Source of the DNA: Halosaccharopolyspora lacisalsi
GTDB taxonomy: Bacteria; Actinomycetota; Actinomycetes; Mycobacteriales; Pseudonocardiaceae
Reading direction: 5' to 3'
Length of the DNA stretch: 64,000 nt
Assembly (NCBI RefSeq): GCF_014137975.1
Contig: NZ_JACGWZ010000003.1
Span: 461,501 to 525,500, forward strand
This document shows, in pieces, positions 60,458-64,000 of the stretch (position 1 is the first letter of the stretch; the number at the start of each line of letters is the position of its first letter). The notes under the pieces were generated by a model, which saw only the letters and a list, made by a program, of their open reading frames with translations, did not search any database and was not told the origin of the DNA. The translations under genes were made by a program, and so were the position numbers.

Positions 60458-61531
60458 ATGACGAGCCGGGATGATCGGGAACTGCTACGCCATCACGGGG
60501 ATGTCGACGCCGAACCCGGCCTGCTGGACTTCGCGGTCAACGTCCGGCTGGAGCGCCCGCCGTCGTGGTTGCGGCAGCGCCTGGTCGAAGCCCTCGACCG
60601 TCTCGGTCACTACCCCTCCGCCACCGAGGACCTGGCAGCGCGCACGGCGATCGCGGCCAGACACGGTCGTGATCCCGGTGAGGTGCTTCCGCTGGCCGGT
60701 GCCGCCGAGGGGTTCGCGCTGTTGCCGACGCTGCGTCCGCGGCTGGCGGCGGTGGTGCACCCCTCGTTCACCGAACCGGAGTTCGCGCTGCGCGGTGCCG
60801 GTGTCCCGGTGACCCGGGTGCAGCTGGACCCGGCGGACGGATACCGGATCCGGGTGGAGGCCGTCCCGGACGAGGCCGATCTGGTCGTGCTCGGCAACCC
60901 GACCAATCCGACCTCGGTACTGCACCCGGCCGAGGCACTCGCCGAGCTCGCCCGGCCCGGACGGGTGCTTGTGGTCGACGAGGCCTTCGCCGACGCCGTT
61001 CCGGGGGAGCCCGAGTCGTTGACCACCACTGAGCTGCCGGGTCTGCTGGTTCTGCGCAGTCTGACCAAGATGTGGGGCCTTCCCGGACTGCGGGCCGGTT
61101 ACGCGCTGGGTGATCCGGAGCTGCTCGCGCGCCTGGCCCACGCCCGCCCGCACTGGCCGTTGGGCACGCTCGCGCTGGAAGCGATCGATGCCTGCTGCGC
61201 GCCCTCGGCGCTGGCCGAGGCCGACGAGGCCGCCGCGCGGATCGCCTCCCATCGCGATGCGTTCGCCGCCGACCTCGGGGCGCTGCCCGGTGTGGAGGTG
61301 CGCGGTCCGGCCGCGGCTCCGTTCCTGCTGTTGCGGGTCCCCGGCGGCGCCGAGGTTCGGGAGCGTCTGCGGCAGCGCGGCATCGCGGTGCGGCGGGGTG
61401 ACACTTTCCCCGGCTTGGACACCGATCACATGCGGGTCTCGGTGCGCGCGCCGGAGGACAACGCGGTCCTGGTCGAGACCCTGCACGAGATTCTCGAATC
61501 GACACCGACGGACAGCGGGGTACGAGTGTGA
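60458..61531 (+). CDS. cobC: Threonine-phosphate decarboxylase-like aminotransferase (Rv2231c type)
   Basis: A 357-residue fold-type I PLP enzyme that, by family, makes aminopropanol phosphate from L-threonine phosphate for the cobamide nucleotide loop. Visible are RHHGDVDAEPGLLDFAVNVR, the GNPTNPTSVLHPAEAL segment (PLP Asn), VVDEAFADAVPGEPES (PLP Asp), and the Schiff-base Lys in LLVLRSLTKMWGLPGLRAGY. Histidinol-phosphate aminotransferase is related, but context with cobD and the phosphatase favours CobC. Its stop overlaps the next GTG (GTGA). Confidence 0.85.
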   Translation: MTSRDDRELLRHHGDVDAEPGLLDFAVNVRLERPPSWLRQRLVEALDRLGHYPSATEDLAARTAIAARHGRDPGEVLPLAGAAEGFALLPTLRPRLAAVVHPSFTEPEFALRGAGVPVTRVQLDPADGYRIRVEAVPDEADLVVLGNPTNPTSVLHPAEALAELARPGRVLVVDEAFADAVPGEPESLTTTELPGLLVLRSLTKMWGLPGLRAGYALGDPELLARLAHARPHWPLGTLALEAIDACCAPSALAEADEAAARIASHRDAFAADLGALPGVEVRGPAAAPFLLLRVPGGAEVRERLRQRGIAVRRGDTFPGLDTDHMRVSVRAPEDNAVLVETLHEILESTPTDSGVRV

Positions 61532-62388
61532 CTCCACAGGTACAGGACGTGGTCGCGGCCCTGGAGAACGCCTATCCGCCGAACCTGGCCGAGCCCTGGG
61601 ACGCGGTCGGTCTCGTCTGCGGGGATCCCCAGGCGGCGGTGCAGCGTGTGCTGTTCTGCGTGGATCCCGTCGAGACGACCGTGGACGCGGCCATCGACTT
61701 CGGCGCACAGCTGCTGGTCGCGCATCATCCGTTGCTGCTCCGTGGGGTCCACGGAGTGCCCTCGGACGACCCCAAGGGACGCCTGGTGCACCGGTTGATC
61801 CGTTCGGGCATCGCGCTGTTCTGCGCGCACACCAACGCCGACAGCGCCGATCCCGGCGTCTCCGATGCGCTCGCCGGGGCGATCGGGATGACGGTGACGG
61901 GGCCGTTGGTGCCCCATGCCGAAGGCGCGCGCACGGGCCTGGGGCGCATCGGAGTGCTGCCGGAGCCCGAACCGTTCGGCGACTTCGTCCGGAGGGTGGC
62001 GGACAGCGTGCCCACGACCGCTTGGGGAGTGCGCGGAGCGGGGGATCCGGACCGCCCGATCTCGTCGGTGGCCGTCTGTGGTGGTTCGGGCGACTCCCAT
62101 CTGAGCACCGCCACCGCGGCCGGGGTGGACGCCTTCGTCACCGCGGATCTGCGGCACCATCCCGCCGGGGATCACCTCGCGCAGGAGGACGTTCCGGGCA
62201 GACGAGCACCGGCCCTGGTCGACGTCGCACACTGGGCGAGTGAGTGGCCCTGGTGTCAGCAGGCCGCCGACACCGTGGCCGCGACATTGCCGGATACTGT
62301 GGAGGTTCTTGTCTCCACTCGTCGCACCGATCCCTGGACCACCCACGTCTTCGGTGCGACCACCGATCTCGGGAGGACGCCCGCGTGA
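61528..62388 (+). CDS. Nif3/YqfO-type dinuclear metal protein
   Basis: A 286-residue Nif3-like protein (also annotated GTP cyclohydrolase I type 2). Metal ligands are conserved: VAHHPLLLRG near residue 65, CAHTNADSADPGV near 100, and the C-terminal VDVAHWASEWP. EPWDAVGLVCGDP near the N-terminus is typical. Exact activity in actinobacteria is unproven. It overlaps cobC and the following zinc-ribbon protein gene by GTGA on both sides, so all four genes from cobC on are one coupled operon. Confidence 0.9.
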   Translation: MTPQVQDVVAALENAYPPNLAEPWDAVGLVCGDPQAAVQRVLFCVDPVETTVDAAIDFGAQLLVAHHPLLLRGVHGVPSDDPKGRLVHRLIRSGIALFCAHTNADSADPGVSDALAGAIGMTVTGPLVPHAEGARTGLGRIGVLPEPEPFGDFVRRVADSVPTTAWGVRGAGDPDRPISSVAVCGGSGDSHLSTATAAGVDAFVTADLRHHPAGDHLAQEDVPGRRAPALVDVAHWASEWPWCQQAADTVAATLPDTVEVLVSTRRTDPWTTHVFGATTDLGRTPA

Positions 62389-63119
62389 AAGCCGATCCCG
62401 CCGTTCAACACAGGTTGCTCGAACTCGCCGAGGTGGATGCCGAACTCAACCGGATCCACCACCGCCGCCGGACATTGCCCGAACTGGAGGAGATCGGTCG
62501 GGCCGAGCGTGATCTGCGGGAGAAACGGGATTCCCTGGTGACGGCCCAGACCGCGCTCGATGATCTCGACCGGGAGATCAAGCGACTGGAGACCGAGGTC
62601 GAGCAGGTCCGTGCGCGGGAGGAACGCGATCGCAAGCTGCTGGACTCCACCGGATCGTCGAAGCAGCTGGAGGACCTGCAACACGAGCTGAGCACGTTGT
62701 CGCGGCGCCAGGAGGCGCTGGAGGACGACATGCTGGAGGTCATGGAGCGCCGCGAGGCGCAGGAGGCCAACGTCACCCACGCGCGCGAGGAGGTCGCCAC
62801 CGCCGAGACCACCCTGGAGGACGCGCAGGGTCGTCGCGACGAGGCGTTGGCCGACCTGGACACCTCCGAGGCCAAGCGTGACGCCGAGCGCGCCGCGTTC
62901 ATCGCCAACCTGCCCCAGGACCTGCTTTCGATCTACGACCGGATTCGTCAGCAGCGGGGCACGGGAGCGGGTCTGCTGCGGGGCAGCAGGTGCGGAGCCT
63001 GCAGGATCGAGCTGGACCGCACCGCGCTGACCCGCGTGCGCGAGGCACAGGCCGATGAAGTGGTGCGCTGTGAGGAGTGCGGTGCGATCCTGGTGCGTAC
63101 TCGGGAGTCCGGACAGTGA
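62385..63119 (+). CDS. Coiled-coil zinc-ribbon protein (CT398/Rv2229c type)
   Basis: A 244-residue protein made of a long antiparallel coiled coil (residues ~10-180; LDDLDREIKRLETEVEQVRA and LSTLSRRQEALEDDMLEVME). A C-terminal zinc ribbon follows: GSRCGACRIELDRTAL and VVRCEECGAILVRT, two CxxC pairs. The family is conserved between Nif3 and RNase H genes in actinobacteria. It probably binds nucleic acid or a protein partner; no enzyme motif. Start GTG fits the GTGA overlap. Confidence 0.9.
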   Translation: MKADPAVQHRLLELAEVDAELNRIHHRRRTLPELEEIGRAERDLREKRDSLVTAQTALDDLDREIKRLETEVEQVRAREERDRKLLDSTGSSKQLEDLQHELSTLSRRQEALEDDMLEVMERREAQEANVTHAREEVATAETTLEDAQGRRDEALADLDTSEAKRDAERAAFIANLPQDLLSIYDRIRQQRGTGAGLLRGSRCGACRIELDRTALTRVREAQADEVVRCEECGAILVRTRESGQ

Positions 63120-64000
63120 GCATGCGGGTCGTCGTCGAGGCGGACGGGGGATCGCGGGGTAACCCCGGGCCCGCCGGGTTCGGTGCTGTGGTCTGGGACT
63201 CCAGCGGACGGGTGCTGGCCGAGCGCTCCGAAGGACTGGGATCGGCGACGAACAACGTCGCCGAGTACGAGGGGCTCATCGCCGGACTGCGGGCGGCCGT
63301 CGAACTCGGGGCCACCGAGGCCGACGTCCGGCTGGACTCCAAGCTCGTGGTCGAGCAGATGTCGGGTCGCTGGCGGGTCAAGCACGCCAGCCTGCAACCG
63401 CTGGCTCGGCGGGCGACTGAGCTGGTCGGCCGCCTGGAGCGTGTGCGGTTCGAATGGATTCCGCGGGCGCGCAACGAGCACGCCGATCGCCTGGCCAACG
63501 AGGCGATGGACGAGCAGGCGGGGCTCGGAAAGCCGCGGGAACCCGAACAGCCGCCGGCCGAGACCGCCGCGCGGACGGAAACGACCGCTCCCGCCGCGTC
63601 GTCGACGTGGACCGGGGCGATGGGAGCTCCGACCCGCCTCGTCCTGGTGCGCCACGGCCAGACCGCGATGTCGGTGGATCGTCGCTACTCCGGGCGCGGA
63701 GACGTGGAGCTGACCCCGTTGGGAGAGCAGCAGGCCGTGGCCGCCGCCAAGCGGGTGGCCGCGCTGGAGGGAGTGGTCACCGCCGAGGGCGCCGCACCGG
63801 TGATCACGTCCCCGCTGTCGCGGGCACAGCAGACGGCGCGGGCCGTCGTGGAGGCCACGGGGGCGGAGCTACGGACGCACGAGGGGCTGCTGGAGACGGA
63901 CTTCGGTGCCTGGGAGGGACTGACCTTCTCCGAGGCGGCGGAGCAGTACACCGACCTGCATCGCCGGTGGTTGGGGGACCCGAGCGTCGACCCGCCGCGG
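63116..64000 (+). CDS. RNase H / phosphatase fusion (3' end outside window)
   Basis: A bifunctional protein like M. tuberculosis Rv2228c. Residues 1-135 are RNase HI: D10 in VEADGGSRGNPGPAGFGAVV, Glu in NNVAEYEGLIAGL, Asp in RLDSKLVVEQMSGRW and Asp in NEHADRLANEAM. A Pro/Ala/Thr linker (EPEQPPAETAARTETTAPAA) joins it to a histidine-phosphatase domain, LVLVRHGQTAMSVDRRYSGR then VITSPLSRAQQTARAVVEAT. The second part resembles alpha-ribazole phosphatase, the last step of the cobamide lower-ligand pathway. Start is GTG (GTGA overlap); ATG 63122 is an alternative. Truncated by the window edge. Confidence 0.93.
   Translation, partial: MSMRVVVEADGGSRGNPGPAGFGAVVWDSSGRVLAERSEGLGSATNNVAEYEGLIAGLRAAVELGATEADVRLDSKLVVEQMSGRWRVKHASLQPLARRATELVGRLERVRFEWIPRARNEHADRLANEAMDEQAGLGKPREPEQPPAETAARTETTAPAASSTWTGAMGAPTRLVLVRHGQTAMSVDRRYSGRGDVELTPLGEQQAVAAAKRVAALEGVVTAEGAAPVITSPLSRAQQTARAVVEATGAELRTHEGLLETDFGAWEGLTFSEAAEQYTDLHRRWLGDPSVDPPR

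Overview
The window is GC-rich actinobacterial chromosome. Many genes start with GTG, start/stop codons overlap by 4 nt, and several genes have a TANNNT hexamer 6-9 nt before the start codon, as expected for leaderless mRNAs. DUF3145, DUF3263, DUF3052, AhpE, a PucR-type FasR and the order fabD-fabH-acpP-fabF-accD6 beside aceE all point to Actinomycetia. I infer a member of the Pseudonocardiales (Saccharopolyspora/Actinopolyspora-like), without species-level proof.

Layout. 1-1.7 kb: the 3' part of an IS200/IS605-type TnpB element that has cut into a SigJ-like sigma-factor gene, itself frameshifted. 1.7-7.1 kb: dnaG operon, a methyltransferase, tRNA-Asn, a potassium channel and tRNA-Met. 7.1-13.7 kb: accessory region with an integrase remnant beside tRNA-Met, a GAF-ANTAR regulator, a broken TDT-family transporter, a 24-residue zinc-ribbon ORF, pobA and a VapBC-like pair. 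13.7-22.1 kb: cstA-ybdD, a flavin oxidoreductase, an ECF sigma/partner pair, a pyridine nucleotide-disulfide oxidoreductase and DUF3145. 22.1-34.9 kb: the fatty-acid synthase II operon (fabD-fabH-acpP-fabF-accD6, minus strand), its likely activator fasR, aceE, DUF3052 and ahpE. A 1.2 kb patch of WXG-like and small membrane genes separates fasR from fabD.

34.9-56.3 kb looks like an accessory block inserted after tRNA-Val. In M. tuberculosis the homologues of ahpE and cobD lie almost side by side; here about 21 kb separates them. The block holds a decayed phosphotransferase gene, a truncated type VII secretion effector with small membrane proteins, a TetR regulator, an HNH protein, a DEDDh exonuclease, a manganese riboswitch with its exporter gene, galactonate dehydratase, a histidine kinase without a visible partner, and a complete four-gene Wadjet anti-plasmid operon (jetABCD). 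56.3-64 kb: cobD, surf1, a second decayed TnpB, a fructosamine-kinase-like gene with a low-molecular-weight phosphatase, and the coupled operon cobC-nif3-zinc ribbon protein-RNase H/phosphatase, which runs off the right edge.

Functionally the core parts supply DNA priming, fatty-acid (mycolate-type) elongation, pyruvate oxidation and cobamide lower-ligand assembly. The accessory parts carry defence and conflict genes: Wadjet, toxin-antitoxin, type VII secretion and transposon nucleases.
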